Positions 48,676-57,447 of a stretch of 64,000 bases of DNA are shown piece after piece. The stretch covers positions 124,001 to 188,000 of the forward strand of contig NZ_CP023696.1 of NCBI RefSeq assembly GCF_008704425.1. The letters are read 5' to 3'. This stretch comes from Streptomyces fradiae ATCC 10745 = DSM 40063. Its GTDB lineage: Bacteria > Actinomycetota > Actinomycetes > Streptomycetales > Streptomycetaceae. The notes under the pieces were generated by a model, which did not search any database, was not told where the DNA came from, and saw nothing but the letters and a program-made list of their open reading frames with translations. The position numbers were made by a program, and so were the translations under genes. Each line of letters opens with the position of its first letter. The stretch's first letter is position 1.

Positions 48676-49383
48676 TCAGGAGGGGCCGGTGGCCGCGGGG
48701 CCCGCGGGGAACCCTCCGGTGACGGTGGCGGACCGCCCGTCCGCGGCGCCCGCGATGACCGTGAACCGGTCGCCGCGGGCGTCCCGGTCGCCTTCGGCGT
48801 GGTTGTACTGGCCGGCGAAGACGTGCCGCCCGGCCGGGACGGTGCGCCCCGCGCCGAGGGTCCAGGTGTAGACGAGCGCGCCGGGCTCCTCCCGTACGGA
48901 GACGGCGAAGTGCTCGGCGGGCGGGGTGCGCCAGTGGCCGGTGGAGGCGACGCCACCGGTGCGGGCGACGCGCAGCTCGACGGTGAGCGCCGTCAGGGCG
49001 GTGGCGGTGTCGAAGGTGATGTTCGACTGGGCCCAGTAGCGGTTGCTGTGCGGATCGACGGCGCCGCCCCCGCGCAGGAAGCCGTCGGCGGCGCTGGTCG
49101 GGGCGGGGGTGACGGTCGGCCGCGCGGGGGGCGGCGGGTCCGCGGGACGGGCGGGGACCGGGGTGTCGCCGGGCAGCAGGGCGCGTACGCCGAGGCCGCC
49201 GACCGCGAGGACGCCCGCGACGGCGGCGGTGGCCAGGGCGACGCGCGGCCAGCGCCGGGCGGGCCGGTACCGCCGGCCGGGCGCGGGCCCGGCCATGCCG
49301 CGCTCCACCCGGGCCAGCATCCGCTCCCGGTCCGGCTGGTGCGCCTGGGCGGCGTCGCGGAGCGCTCGCTGCAGCTCGTCCAC
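48676..49383 (-). CDS. Single-pass membrane protein coupled to SigE-family sigma factor
   Basis: A 235-residue protein. A charged cytoplasmic N-terminus (MDELQRALRDAAQAHQPDRE) precedes one TM helix (VALATAAVAGVLAVGGLGV, residues about 50-68). A Pro-rich stalk leads to an extracytoplasmic beta-rich domain (SNITFDTATALTALTVELRV; HVFAGQYNHAEGDRDARGDR). The position and topology are those of an anti-sigma factor or associated sensor, but no zinc motif (HxxxCxxC) is present, so anti-sigma activity is inferred. Its GTG start overlaps the sigma stop by one base (TAGTG), indicating coupled translation. Confidence 0.82.
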   Translation of the reverse strand: MDELQRALRDAAQAHQPDRERMLARVERGMAGPAPGRRYRPARRWPRVALATAAVAGVLAVGGLGVRALLPGDTPVPARPADPPPPARPTVTPAPTSAADGFLRGGGAVDPHSNRYWAQSNITFDTATALTALTVELRVARTGGVASTGHWRTPPAEHFAVSVREEPGALVYTWTLGAGRTVPAGRHVFAGQYNHAEGDRDARGDRFTVIAGAADGRSATVTGGFPAGPAATGPS

Positions 49384-49916
49384 TAGTTCCTTCCTCCGAC
49401 CAGCTCCGACGCGGCGTCGCGGGTCCCGAGCAGCTGCTGGAGCTGCGCCATGGCCTTCGATGTCTGGCTCTTCACCGTACCCACGGAGACGCCGAGGGTG
49501 AGAGCCGTCTCCCGCTCGGACAGGTCGAAGGCGTGCCGGAGCACGACGCAGGCGCGCTTGCGGAACGGCAGGCGGCGCAGGGCGTCCCGCACGTCGACGA
49601 CGGCCGCCACGTCGGGGCCCTCGGTGTGCTCGGAGCGCTGCGACCAGAACAGCGCGACGCGGCGGCGTTCCCGTACGGCGCTGCGGACGCGGCTGCGGGC
49701 GAGGTTCGCGACGACGCCGCGGGCGTAGGCGGCGGGGTGCTGGGCGGCGCGGACGCGGTCCCAGCGGTGCCAGAGGGCGAGGAGCGCGTCGGCGGCGAGG
49801 TCGTCGGCCGCGTCCGCCTCGCCGGTCAGGAGGTGCGCGAGGCGGGCGAGTTCGGCGTGGTGGCGCTCGAAGAACGCGTGGAACTCCGCGGTGGCGTCGT
49901 CGGCGGACGTGCCCAC
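49383..49916 (-). CDS. ECF (SigE-family, SACE-type) RNA polymerase sigma factor
   Basis: A 177-residue group 4 sigma factor. Region 2 runs about residues 10-80 (FHAFFERHHAELARLAHLLT; DDLAADALLALWHRWDRV; AYARGVVANLARSRVRSAV). Region 4 runs about 105-160 (DVRDALRRLPFRKRACVVLR; FDLSERETALTLGVSVGTVK followed by SQTSKAMAQLQQLL). The AHLLTG and WDRV features are typical of the SigE-family group frequent in streptomycetes. GTG at 49916 has GGGGGAGG upstream. It is coupled to a membrane protein gene. A duplicated 20-bp element lies 144 nt upstream. Confidence 0.93.
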   Translation of the reverse strand: MGTSADDATAEFHAFFERHHAELARLAHLLTGEADAADDLAADALLALWHRWDRVRAAQHPAAYARGVVANLARSRVRSAVRERRRVALFWSQRSEHTEGPDVAAVVDVRDALRRLPFRKRACVVLRHAFDLSERETALTLGVSVGTVKSQTSKAMAQLQQLLGTRDAASELVGGRN

Positions 49917-50059
49917 GGGCGGCCTCCCCCCTCGCGCGGCGTCGCGCTGCTCGCTTCGGTGGTCGTGCCGGCGGTGCCCCGCTCGGCGAGCGAACCGCCG
50001 TCCGTCGTCGTGGCTTCGAGACGGCGGGCGATCGTAGCAAGCCCGTTCACCCGATGCGA

Positions 50060-50099
50060 AACGCGTCCTCGGACGCCCCAACGCGTCCTCGGACGCCCC
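50060..50099. repeat. 20-bp tandem duplication upstream of sigma factor gene
   Basis: AACGCGTCCTCGGACGCCCC twice in a row at 50060-50079 and 50080-50099. It lies 144 nt upstream of the ECF sigma factor start. Confidence 0.9.
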
Positions 50100-50194
50100 G
50101 CCGGGCGGCCCGCGGCCCGGCGGGCGGGCGCCGCCGCGGCCCTCACCCGCCGGGCCGCCCACCGACCCGGCCCCCGGCGTGCGCCTCGGCGGGC

Positions 50195-53062
50195 TCAACC
50201 GCCGGCCGCCGTGAACCGGACGCGGGCGAGGCGGATTCGCCCGGTCAGGGTGATCCGCAGGTCCCGGACCCCGGCCGCCGTGAAGGGGATCTCCAGCGCG
50301 GTGTACGCGTACGGGCCGCCGGGCACCGCCGCCTCGGCGCGGACCGGGCCGGGTCCGGTGCCCTCCGCCGCGCCGGCGAGGACGACGGTGCCCGTGCCGG
50401 ACACCTCCACGGTGGCCGTCCGCACCCCGGCTCCGAAGTCGCAGGCCCGGTAGAGCAGTTCTCCCGGGCCGGTGCCCACCGGGGTGACGCAGTCGCCGGA
50501 GGCGCGGTCCCGGTCGGCGATCTCCGTGCCGCCCTGCTCGTCGTAGTCGGCGGCTTCGAGGCCACGCTCCAGGACGGGGCGCGGCGCGAGCGCCGGCCCA
50601 TCGACGCGCAGCCGCGCCTCCAGCCGCGGATCGGCGCTGGACGCCGCCGCCTCGACCGCGTACACACCCGGCTCCACCGTCCAGCGGCCGGCCGCGACGT
50701 CCCAGAACCCCAGCGCGTCGAGGGGCACCGCGAACTCCAGCCGCCGCCCCTCGCCCGGCGCGAGGTGGACGCGGCGGTGCGCGGCCAGTGCGCGGTGCGG
50801 GCGCGGCACCGAGGGGGCGAGCGCGCGGACGTACACCTGGGCGACCTCGTCGGAGGCGGCCGGGCCGGTGTTGGTGACGGTGAACGCGACGTGGACCGTG
50901 TCGCCGCGCCGCCGCGCGTCGAGGCCCGCGTAGGCGAAGTGGGTGTACGTCAGGCCGTGGCCGAACGGGAACAGCGGCCGGCCGTCGAAGTACAGGTAGG
51001 TCTGGCGGGCGCCGATCACGTCGTAGTCGAAGAGGTCCGGCAGGTCGGCGTCGGCGGCGTACCAGGTCTGCGGCAGCCGTCCGGCCGGGGAGACGTCCCC
51101 GGCGAGGACGCGGGCGAGCGCGGCGCCGGCGGCCTGCCCGCCGTGGGCGGTCCACAGCACGGCGGGGAGCGCGGCCGCCGCGTCGGGGATCGCGTAGGGG
51201 TAGGAGGAGGCGAGGACGAGGACGGTGCGGGGGTTCGCGGCGCGGGCGGCGCGCCAGAGCCGGTCCTGGGACTCGGGCAGGGCCAGGGTGGTGCGGTCCT
51301 CGGTCTCGCGGCCGTTGATGTGCGGGTCGTTGCCCGCGACGACGACCACGGTGTCGGCGGACGCGGCGGCCGCCGCGACCTCGTCGGTGCCGCGGCGGAC
51401 CGTCTCGACGGTGAGGACGGCCGGGGCGGGCCCGCCGTCGGCGGCAACCTTCGCGCCGTCGGCGGCGACGCAGAGGTGACCCCCCGTCCCGAGGTGCCGG
51501 AGGAGGTGGCCGTCGCCGTGCGGTTCGAGCCGGAACGTCTCCCGTACGACCCAGCCGCCCGGCCGGTCGGCCGAGGCCCGTACGCGCCCGTCGTCCGCGA
51601 CGGAGAGGTACCGCCCGTCGGGGGCCCGCAGGGTGAGGACCCCGCCGCCCCAGTCGGTGAGGGCGAACACGGTGCCCTCGCCGTCGGCGGTGAGCGGCGG
51701 CAGGTCGGTGCGCCCGGCGAGGAGCGCCGGGTCGAGGGCGCCCTCGGAGCCGGGCGCGGGCGCCGTCTCGGCGGCGCCGCCGGAGTCGGGGACGCGCAGC
51801 AGCCCGGCGGCGCAGCGCAGCCGTACCAGGTCGGCGCCCTCGGCGTGGACGACCAGGTCGGCGCCGAAGCGCTCCCGGATGCCGTCGAGGGGGGTGGAGC
51901 GGTGGAGGAGGGCTCCGCTGTACCAGTCGAGCTTGCACGTGTCGGCGAGCGGGCCGACGACGGCGACGCGCCGCCCGGCGGCCGGGTCGAGGGGCAGGAC
52001 GCCGTCGTTGACGAGGAGGACGGCGGCCTGTTCGGCGGCCTCGCGGGCGAGGGCGCGGTGCTCGGGGGTGTCGAAGGCGCCCGTGCCGGCGTGCGGGTCG
52101 AGCTCCGGGTCGAACTCGCCGAGCGCGAAGCGGACGTGGAGGTGGCGGCGTACGGCGGTGTCGACGTCGGACGGGTCGAGCAGGCCGCGGTCGAGGGCGC
52201 CGCGCAGGCGTGCGGTGGTCCGCGAGCCGTCGGTGCCGTGGTCGGTGAAGCTGTCGACCCCGGCGCGCAGGGCGGCGGCGGTGGCCTCCTCGTGGGTGGC
52301 GAAGTAGTGCTGGGAGTCGACGAGGTTGCTGGGCGCGCCGGCGTCGGAGCAGACCAGCAGCTCCTGGCCGGTCCAGGTGCGCAGCTGCTCGCGCAGGTGG
52401 GGCGAGAGGTGGTTGGGGCGGCCGTTGACCAGGTTGTAGGCCGGCATGACGCCGGCGACGGCGCCCGCCTCGACGGCGGTGCGGAAGGCCCGCAGGTCGT
52501 ACTCGTGCAGGACGCGGGGGCGGACGGAGGCGGAGCGGGTGTCGCGGCCGGTCTCGTTGTTGTGGGCGAGCCAGTGCTTGAGGACCGGGGCGGTGCGCCA
52601 GTACACGGGGTGGTCGCCGCGCAGGCCGCGGGTGTACGCGGTGGCGAGGGCGGAGGTGAGGGCGGGGTCCTCGGAGTAGCCCTCCTCGTTGCGGCCCCAC
52701 AGGGGGTTGCGCAGGAGGTTGACGGTGGGCGCCCAGACGTTGAGCCCGACGCGGTCGTCACGGGCGCGCATGGCCCGGGCCTCGCGGGAGACGGCTTCGC
52801 CGACGCGGCGGACGAGCTCCTCGTTCCAGGTGGCGCCGAGGCCCACGGCCTGCGGGAAGACCGTGGCCGGGCCCATCCAGGCGACGCCGTGCAGGGCCTC
52901 CTGTCCGGTGCGGAACGCGGCCAGGCCCAGCCGGTCGACGGCGGGGGCGAACTGGTGGAGCAGGGCGAGGCGCTCGTCGGGCGCGAGCCGCCCGAGCAGG
53001 TCGTCGACGCGCTGGTCGAACGGGAGCCGCGGGTCGCGGTAGGGCGGCCGGTCTGCGGTCAC
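50195..53062 (-). CDS. Glycoside hydrolase family 3 (beta-glucosidase/xylosidase)
   Basis: A 955-residue GH3 enzyme. The (beta/alpha)8 domain has APTVNLLRNPLWGRNEEGYS, the substrate-binding KHWLAHNNE and the nucleophile Asp240 in LLVCSDAGAPSNL. The alpha/beta sandwich (VAVVGPLADTCKLDWYSG) is interrupted by a beta-trefoil/fascin-like insert (LTLRAPDGRYLSVADDGRVR; LLRHLGTGGHLCVAADG). It then resumes with VVVVAGNDPHINGRETEDRT. A fibronectin-III-like domain and a CBM6-like tail finish the protein. No signal peptide, so it acts on imported oligosaccharides. GTG at 53062 has GAGGGG upstream. It diverges from the ABC/GH operon and shares its operator; beta-glucosidase or xylosidase specificity is open. 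Confidence 0.93.
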   Translation of the reverse strand: MTADRPPYRDPRLPFDQRVDDLLGRLAPDERLALLHQFAPAVDRLGLAAFRTGQEALHGVAWMGPATVFPQAVGLGATWNEELVRRVGEAVSREARAMRARDDRVGLNVWAPTVNLLRNPLWGRNEEGYSEDPALTSALATAYTRGLRGDHPVYWRTAPVLKHWLAHNNETGRDTRSASVRPRVLHEYDLRAFRTAVEAGAVAGVMPAYNLVNGRPNHLSPHLREQLRTWTGQELLVCSDAGAPSNLVDSQHYFATHEEATAAALRAGVDSFTDHGTDGSRTTARLRGALDRGLLDPSDVDTAVRRHLHVRFALGEFDPELDPHAGTGAFDTPEHRALAREAAEQAAVLLVNDGVLPLDPAAGRRVAVVGPLADTCKLDWYSGALLHRSTPLDGIRERFGADLVVHAEGADLVRLRCAAGLLRVPDSGGAAETAPAPGSEGALDPALLAGRTDLPPLTADGEGTVFALTDWGGGVLTLRAPDGRYLSVADDGRVRASADRPGGWVVRETFRLEPHGDGHLLRHLGTGGHLCVAADGAKVAADGGPAPAVLTVETVRRGTDEVAAAAASADTVVVVAGNDPHINGRETEDRTTLALPESQDRLWRAARAANPRTVLVLASSYPYAIPDAAAALPAVLWTAHGGQAAGAALARVLAGDVSPAGRLPQTWYAADADLPDLFDYDVIGARQTYLYFDGRPLFPFGHGLTYTHFAYAGLDARRRGDTVHVAFTVTNTGPAASDEVAQVYVRALAPSVPRPHRALAAHRRVHLAPGEGRRLEFAVPLDALGFWDVAAGRWTVEPGVYAVEAAASSADPRLEARLRVDGPALAPRPVLERGLEAADYDEQGGTEIADRDRASGDCVTPVGTGPGELLYRACDFGAGVRTATVEVSGTGTVVLAGAAEGTGPGPVRAEAAVPGGPYAYTALEIPFTAAGVRDLRITLTGRIRLARVRFTAAGG

Positions 53063-53099
53063 GTGGGGTTCCCCTCGCGGATGGTCTGGAGGCCTTCTT

Positions 53100-53113
53100 T
53101 CGAAGCGCTTCGA
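53100..53113. promoter_or_regulatory. LacI-type operator, GH3-proximal
   Basis: TCGAAGCGCTTCGA, a perfect 14-bp palindrome of the LacI/GalR class, lying just downstream of the -10 of the GH3 promoter. An identical copy is at 53269-53282. Confidence 0.85.
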
Positions 53114-53142
53114 TGCTCGAACCCGCCCCCCTCGGGTGTCAA
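53113..53142 (-). promoter_or_regulatory. Promoter of GH3 gene
   Basis: On the minus strand TTGACA (53142-53137), 18-nt spacer, GAGCAT (53118-53113). The -35 is a perfect match; the -10 is a moderate match. The operator begins at the last -10 base. Confidence 0.6.
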
Positions 53143-53229
53143 GGGAGCGCACGTCGCCATGTCGTCCACTCCCGCCCCGGCGGGTCTGGTGGCCGGAACG
53201 GGGGTCGCGGCGAATCTGCTCGGCGACCC

Positions 53230-53258
53230 TTGTGCGGCCGGTGGCGTTCACTTAGCCT
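53230..53258 (+). promoter_or_regulatory. Promoter of ABC transporter/glycosidase operon
   Basis: TTGTGC (53230-53235), 17-nt spacer, TAGCCT (53253-53258). The expected transcription start is near 53265, just before the second operator. Moderate match to the vegetative consensus. Confidence 0.5.
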
Positions 53259-53268
53259 CGCTGCAACA

Positions 53269-53282
53269 TCGAAGCGCTTCGA
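53269..53282. promoter_or_regulatory. LacI-type operator, ABC-proximal
   Basis: Second identical copy of TCGAAGCGCTTCGA, immediately downstream of the proposed plus-strand transcription start and 127 nt before the solute-binding protein gene. Confidence 0.85.
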
Positions 53283-53409
53283 CAGGGAGTGCGGTCGTGA
53301 ACGCGGCCGTGCCGGTGCACCGCTTCGGTCCCCGCACGTCCCGTCCCGGACACCGCGGCCGACGGCGGACACCGCCGCGTGTCCCGGCGCGCCACGAAGG
53401 GTTGACGCA

Positions 53410-55146
53410 ATGACGCCGAACTCCCCCGCACTCCCCGCGCCCGGCCCCGGCACGGGCCCCGTCCCCGGCCCGGGGCGCGGCGCCGGTCCCGGCCGGCGGA
53501 GCTTCCTGGCCTCGACGGCGGTGGCCGCCGCGGCGGCTGCGGGCGGCCTGCCCCTGCTCGCCGCCTGCGGCGGGGGCGCACGGGAGCAGCGCAAGGAGGG
53601 CGCCACCTCGGGCAAGGACGCGGCGGGCATCCTTCCCGCCTACGTGCCGCGGGAGATCGTGAAGCCGGACATCCCGGCGAGGAACGGCTCCTCGGCGGGG
53701 TTCACCACCGCCGTCGCGCCGGAACGGCTCAGGACCTCCGTGCCCCGCAGGCTCGGCAAGGGCGGCACGGTGCGGATCATGGCGCCGCTGTGGGGTTCGC
53801 CGCCGCCGGGCGGCAACGCCTGGTACCGGGCGATGGACGAGGCCATCGGCGTGACGACCCGCTGGCAGAACCAGGACGGCAACACCTACGACGAGAAGCT
53901 CGGCGCCGTCCTGGCCTCCAGCGAGATACCGGACGTGGTGGTGGTGCCCGGCTGGAACCTCACCGGCAGGATCCCCGGCGCGGTGAACGCCAAGTTCGCC
54001 GACCTCGGCCCCTACCTGTCCGGCGACCGGGTCAAGGAGTACCCGAACCTGGCCGCCGTACCGACCGACGCCTGGCAGCGGGCGATCTTCGGCGGCGCCC
54101 TGCGCGGCATCCCGATGCCCGCCTCGTACGTCGTCAACATCGTGCCGTACTACCGGCAGGACCTCTTCGAGGAGCGCGGTTACCAGGTGCCCGGCAGCGC
54201 CGGCGAGTTCCTGGCCTGGGCGAAGGAGGCCACCAGCGCCAAGGCGAAGGTGTGGGCCTGCGACGACATGAAGTGGACCGCGTTCCACGCCTTCGGCGTC
54301 CTGCCCGGCAGCGACCGGGCCCTGTGGTGGAACACGGTCGACGGCAGGCTCGTCAACCGGGTCGAGACCGAGGAGTACCTGGAGGCCCTGGAATGGGTCC
54401 GCAAGCTGTACGCGGCGAACGTCGTGCACCCGGACGCCAGGGCGCAGAACCAGGGGGACGCCGGCAACCGCTTCACCTCCGGGCAGGTCCTCGTCTACAA
54501 CAACGACCTGTCCCACTGGTACGTCAAGAGCGTCGAGCAGGCCGGGCAGAACCCGGACTTCCGCATGGGCGGGATGGACATCTTCGGTCATGACGGCTCC
54601 GCGCCCCGGCTGTTCGCCCAGCAGCCGGCGAACATGTTCACCTTCGTCAGCGAGAAGGCGCCCGAGCCGGTCGTCCGGGACTTCCTCGCCGTCGCCGACT
54701 TCTGCGCGGCGCCCTACGGCACGAGGGAGCGCCTGCTCACCGACTACGGCGTGGCGGGCGTCCACCACACGCTGAGCGGGGGCATGCCGGTGAAGAACGA
54801 CACCGGGCACCTCCAGGTGACCGGCGCGTTCGACCTGGTCGGCGACCCCGCCCCGTACCTCGCGCACCCCGACCGCCCGGACCTGGTCAAGGCGCAGGTG
54901 GAGTGGCAGCAGCGGATGGGCGCCCACACGGTGAAGACCCCCTTCTACGGACTGACGGTCACCGAGCCGAGCCGCTGGGCCAACCTCGCCGACGACTTCG
55001 AGCAGCTGGAGGACGACGTGGTGCGGGGCCGCAAGAAGATCGGCGACGTCCAGCAGGCGGTGTCCGAGTGGCGGAGCAGGGGCGGCGACCGGCTCCGGGA
55101 CTGGTACCGCGGGCTGCTGGACGACGCCGGCTCCGCGGCGAACTGA
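53410..55146 (+). CDS. ABC transporter oligosaccharide-binding lipoprotein
   Basis: A 578-residue extracellular solute-binding protein of the long (LplA/CUT1-associated) type. A Tat-like RR at 29-30 in GPGRRSFLASTAV precedes a lipobox LLAAC with lipidated Cys53. The mature protein has the usual type II lobes (VRIMAPLWGSPPPGGNAWYR; DVVVVPGWNLTG; ALRGIPMPASYVVNIVPYYR) and many aromatic residues for sugar stacking (KWTAFHAF; LSHWYVKSV). It starts at ATG 53410. It is followed by two permease genes and, later, three glycosidases, so it should bind plant-wall oligosaccharides; xyloglucan oligosaccharides are the likely ligand. Confidence 0.93.
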   Translation: MTPNSPALPAPGPGTGPVPGPGRGAGPGRRSFLASTAVAAAAAAGGLPLLAACGGGAREQRKEGATSGKDAAGILPAYVPREIVKPDIPARNGSSAGFTTAVAPERLRTSVPRRLGKGGTVRIMAPLWGSPPPGGNAWYRAMDEAIGVTTRWQNQDGNTYDEKLGAVLASSEIPDVVVVPGWNLTGRIPGAVNAKFADLGPYLSGDRVKEYPNLAAVPTDAWQRAIFGGALRGIPMPASYVVNIVPYYRQDLFEERGYQVPGSAGEFLAWAKEATSAKAKVWACDDMKWTAFHAFGVLPGSDRALWWNTVDGRLVNRVETEEYLEALEWVRKLYAANVVHPDARAQNQGDAGNRFTSGQVLVYNNDLSHWYVKSVEQAGQNPDFRMGGMDIFGHDGSAPRLFAQQPANMFTFVSEKAPEPVVRDFLAVADFCAAPYGTRERLLTDYGVAGVHHTLSGGMPVKNDTGHLQVTGAFDLVGDPAPYLAHPDRPDLVKAQVEWQQRMGAHTVKTPFYGLTVTEPSRWANLADDFEQLEDDVVRGRKKIGDVQQAVSEWRSRGGDRLRDWYRGLLDDAGSAAN

Positions 55147-55170
55147 CACACCGAGCGCGAGGAGGGACCC

Positions 55171-56394
55171 GTGTCGCAGCACAGCACGGTGCCGGAGGGC
55201 CGGCCCGCGCCGGGGGACGGCGCCGCACAGGAGGGGGCGCCGTCCCCCGGCGCGGGCCCCGGACCGGACGGCGGCGGCGGACCGGACAGCGGTCCCGGAC
55301 CGGACAGCGGCCCCGGACCGGACGGCGGCGGCCCAGGTCCCGGACCGGGCTCGGAGCCGGGCCCGGCCGGCGGCGCCGTCGTGCCGGCCGACCGGGGCCG
55401 GGACGGGTACCGGAGCCGCGCCCGCGACCGGGGCCGGGCCCGCGACCGCGAGGGAGGCCGTCAGGGCCGGGCCGGCCCGCGCGCCCGGCTGCGGCGCGAC
55501 CGGGCGCTGGTCCTCATGACGCTCCCGGCGCTCCTGCTCGTGCTGGTCTTCAGCTACGTGCCCGTGCTGGGCAACGTGGTCGCCTTCCAGGACTACGACC
55601 CGTACCTCAGCGAGAACGGCTTCACCGCCATGCTGGAGAGCCCGTGGATCGGGCTGGAGCACTTCGAACGGCTCCTGTCCGACCCGGCGTTCTGGCGGGC
55701 GGTGGAGAACACGCTGGTGCTGTTCCTGCTCCAGCTCGTGCTGTTCTTCCCGGTGCCCATCGGCCTCGCGCTGCTGGTCAACAGCGTCGTCCGGCCCCGG
55801 GTGCGGGCGGTCGCCCAGGCCGTCCTGTACCTGCCGCACTTCTTCTCGTGGGTACTGGTCGTCACCGTCTTCCAGCAGATCCTCGGCGGCGCGGGCATCA
55901 TCGCCCAGACGCTGCGGCGGTACGGCGTCGAGGGCTTCGACCTGATGACGGACCCCGGCTTCTTCAAGATCCTCGTGACCTCCGAGGGCGTCTGGAAGGA
56001 CGCCGGCTGGGGCGTCGTCGTCTTCCTCGCCGCGCTGTCGGCGGTCAGCCAGGACCTGTACGAGGCGGCGGCCATGGACGGCGCCGGGCGCTGGCGGCGC
56101 ATGTGGCACGTGACGCTTCCGGCGCTGCGCCCCGTGATCGCCCTGCTGCTGGTGCTGCGCGTCGGCGACGCGCTGACCGTGGGCTTCGAGCAGCTCCTCC
56201 TCCAGCGGGACGCCGTCGGCCCCGACGCGGCGGAGGTACTGGACACGTACGTCTGGTGGAACGGCATCCGCAACCAGGACTTCGGGTACGCGGCCGCCGC
56301 CGGGCTCGTCAAGGGCGTGGTCGGCCTCGGCCTGGTCCTCGCGGCGAACAAGGCCGCCCACCTCATGGGCGAGCAGGGGGTGTACCGGAAGTGA
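55171..56394 (+). CDS. ABC sugar permease, LplB-type, with low-complexity N-terminus
   Basis: A 407-residue inner-membrane permease. After a 110-residue Gly/Pro/Arg-rich cytoplasmic extension containing GPGPDSGPGPDGG-type repeats, six TM helices follow (first LVLMTLPALLLVLVFSYVPV). The EAA loop signature is EAAAMDGAGRWRRMWHVTLP, which couples to the ATPase. The extension is unusual for the family. GTG at 55171 follows GGAGGGA. Its stop overlaps the next permease start (GTGA). Confidence 0.92.
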   Translation: MSQHSTVPEGRPAPGDGAAQEGAPSPGAGPGPDGGGGPDSGPGPDSGPGPDGGGPGPGPGSEPGPAGGAVVPADRGRDGYRSRARDRGRARDREGGRQGRAGPRARLRRDRALVLMTLPALLLVLVFSYVPVLGNVVAFQDYDPYLSENGFTAMLESPWIGLEHFERLLSDPAFWRAVENTLVLFLLQLVLFFPVPIGLALLVNSVVRPRVRAVAQAVLYLPHFFSWVLVVTVFQQILGGAGIIAQTLRRYGVEGFDLMTDPGFFKILVTSEGVWKDAGWGVVVFLAALSAVSQDLYEAAAMDGAGRWRRMWHVTLPALRPVIALLLVLRVGDALTVGFEQLLLQRDAVGPDAAEVLDTYVWWNGIRNQDFGYAAAAGLVKGVVGLGLVLAANKAAHLMGEQGVYRK

Positions 56395-57308
56395 GGCGGA
56401 AACGACGCGGGGGCCGGGCGGCCCCGTCCCGCCCCGTCTGGGAGGAGGAGCCCCGCAGGGCGGGGCTGGCCGCCAAGGGGATCGTGCTCGCCGGGGCGTG
56501 CCTGGCGATCCTCTTCCCGCTGTGGATCGTGGTCGTCACGAGCCTGTCGTCCCGCCGGACGATCGACGAGGCCGGCGGTCTCGTCGTCGTGCCGCGGGAC
56601 ATCACCTTCGTCGCGTACCAGGAGCTGCTGGGCGGCGGGCAGGTGCAGCGGGCGGCGCTGGTCAGCGTGGGCGTCACCGTCGTCGGCACGCTGTTCAGCA
56701 TGGCCGTGTCGGTGCTGTGCGCCCACGGCCTGTCGCGGCCCGGTTCGGCGGGCCACCGCTGGATCCTGATGACGCTGCTGGCCACCATGTTCTTCGGCGC
56801 CGGGCTGATCCCCACGTACCTGCTGGTACAGGCGCTGGGGCTGACCGACACCTATCTGGCGCTGATCCTGCCGAGCGCGGTGAGCGTCTTCAACATCCTG
56901 GTGCTGCGGGCGTTCTTCATGAACATCTCGCCGGAGCTGATCGACAGCGCCCGCATCGACGGCGCCGGGGAGCTGCGCATCCTCTGGCGGATCGTCATTC
57001 CGCTGTCCCGGGCGGTGCTCGCCGTGATCGCGCTGTTCTACGCGGTCGGCTACTGGAGCGCCTGGTTCAACGCCTCCCTGTACCTCTCCGACCAGGACAT
57101 GATGCCGCTGCAGAACGTCATGATCCAGATCGTGCAGAAGCAGGAGCCGCCGACCGGGCTGGCCCAGATGGTCAGGACCGGACAGCTCTCCCCGCTGGCG
57201 GTGCAGATGGCCGTGATGGTGCTGGCGCTCGTCCCGGTCGCGGTCGCCTCCCCCTTCGTGCAGAAGCACTTCAGGAAGGGGATGCTCACCGGCGCCGTGA
57301 AGGGCTGA
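56391..57308 (+). CDS. ABC sugar permease, CarB/LplC-type
   Basis: A 305-residue permease partner. Six TM helices start with LAAKGIVLAGACLAILFPLW. The EAA loop reads DSARIDGAGELRILWRIVIP. The C-terminus SPFVQKHFRKGMLTGAVKG is the hallmark of this subfamily. GTG at 56391 overlaps the preceding stop by four bases. No ATP-binding protein is encoded here; streptomycete sugar ABC systems commonly share the MsiK ATPase. Confidence 0.93.
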   Translation: MRRKRRGGRAAPSRPVWEEEPRRAGLAAKGIVLAGACLAILFPLWIVVVTSLSSRRTIDEAGGLVVVPRDITFVAYQELLGGGQVQRAALVSVGVTVVGTLFSMAVSVLCAHGLSRPGSAGHRWILMTLLATMFFGAGLIPTYLLVQALGLTDTYLALILPSAVSVFNILVLRAFFMNISPELIDSARIDGAGELRILWRIVIPLSRAVLAVIALFYAVGYWSAWFNASLYLSDQDMMPLQNVMIQIVQKQEPPTGLAQMVRTGQLSPLAVQMAVMVLALVPVAVASPFVQKHFRKGMLTGAVKG

Positions 57309-57371
57309 CCGGCCGCGGTCCGGCCCCCGGGGACCGGCCGCCCCTTCCTTCCCCTCCCCCCCCGTACCGGT

Positions 57372-57408
57372 GCCTGCCGGGGTGTGATCACCCCCCGCCC
57401 CGGCAGGC
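57372..57408 (+). terminator. Hairpin between permease and GH74 genes
   Basis: An 11-bp stem GCCTGCCGGGG/CCCCGGCAGGC around a 15-nt loop that itself holds GGTGTGATCACC. It may attenuate transcription into the glycosidase genes or stabilise the upstream mRNA. Confidence 0.55.
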
Positions 57409-57447
57409 GCCGCCTCTCCCGCCCCCTCACAGAGACCGAGGCATGCC

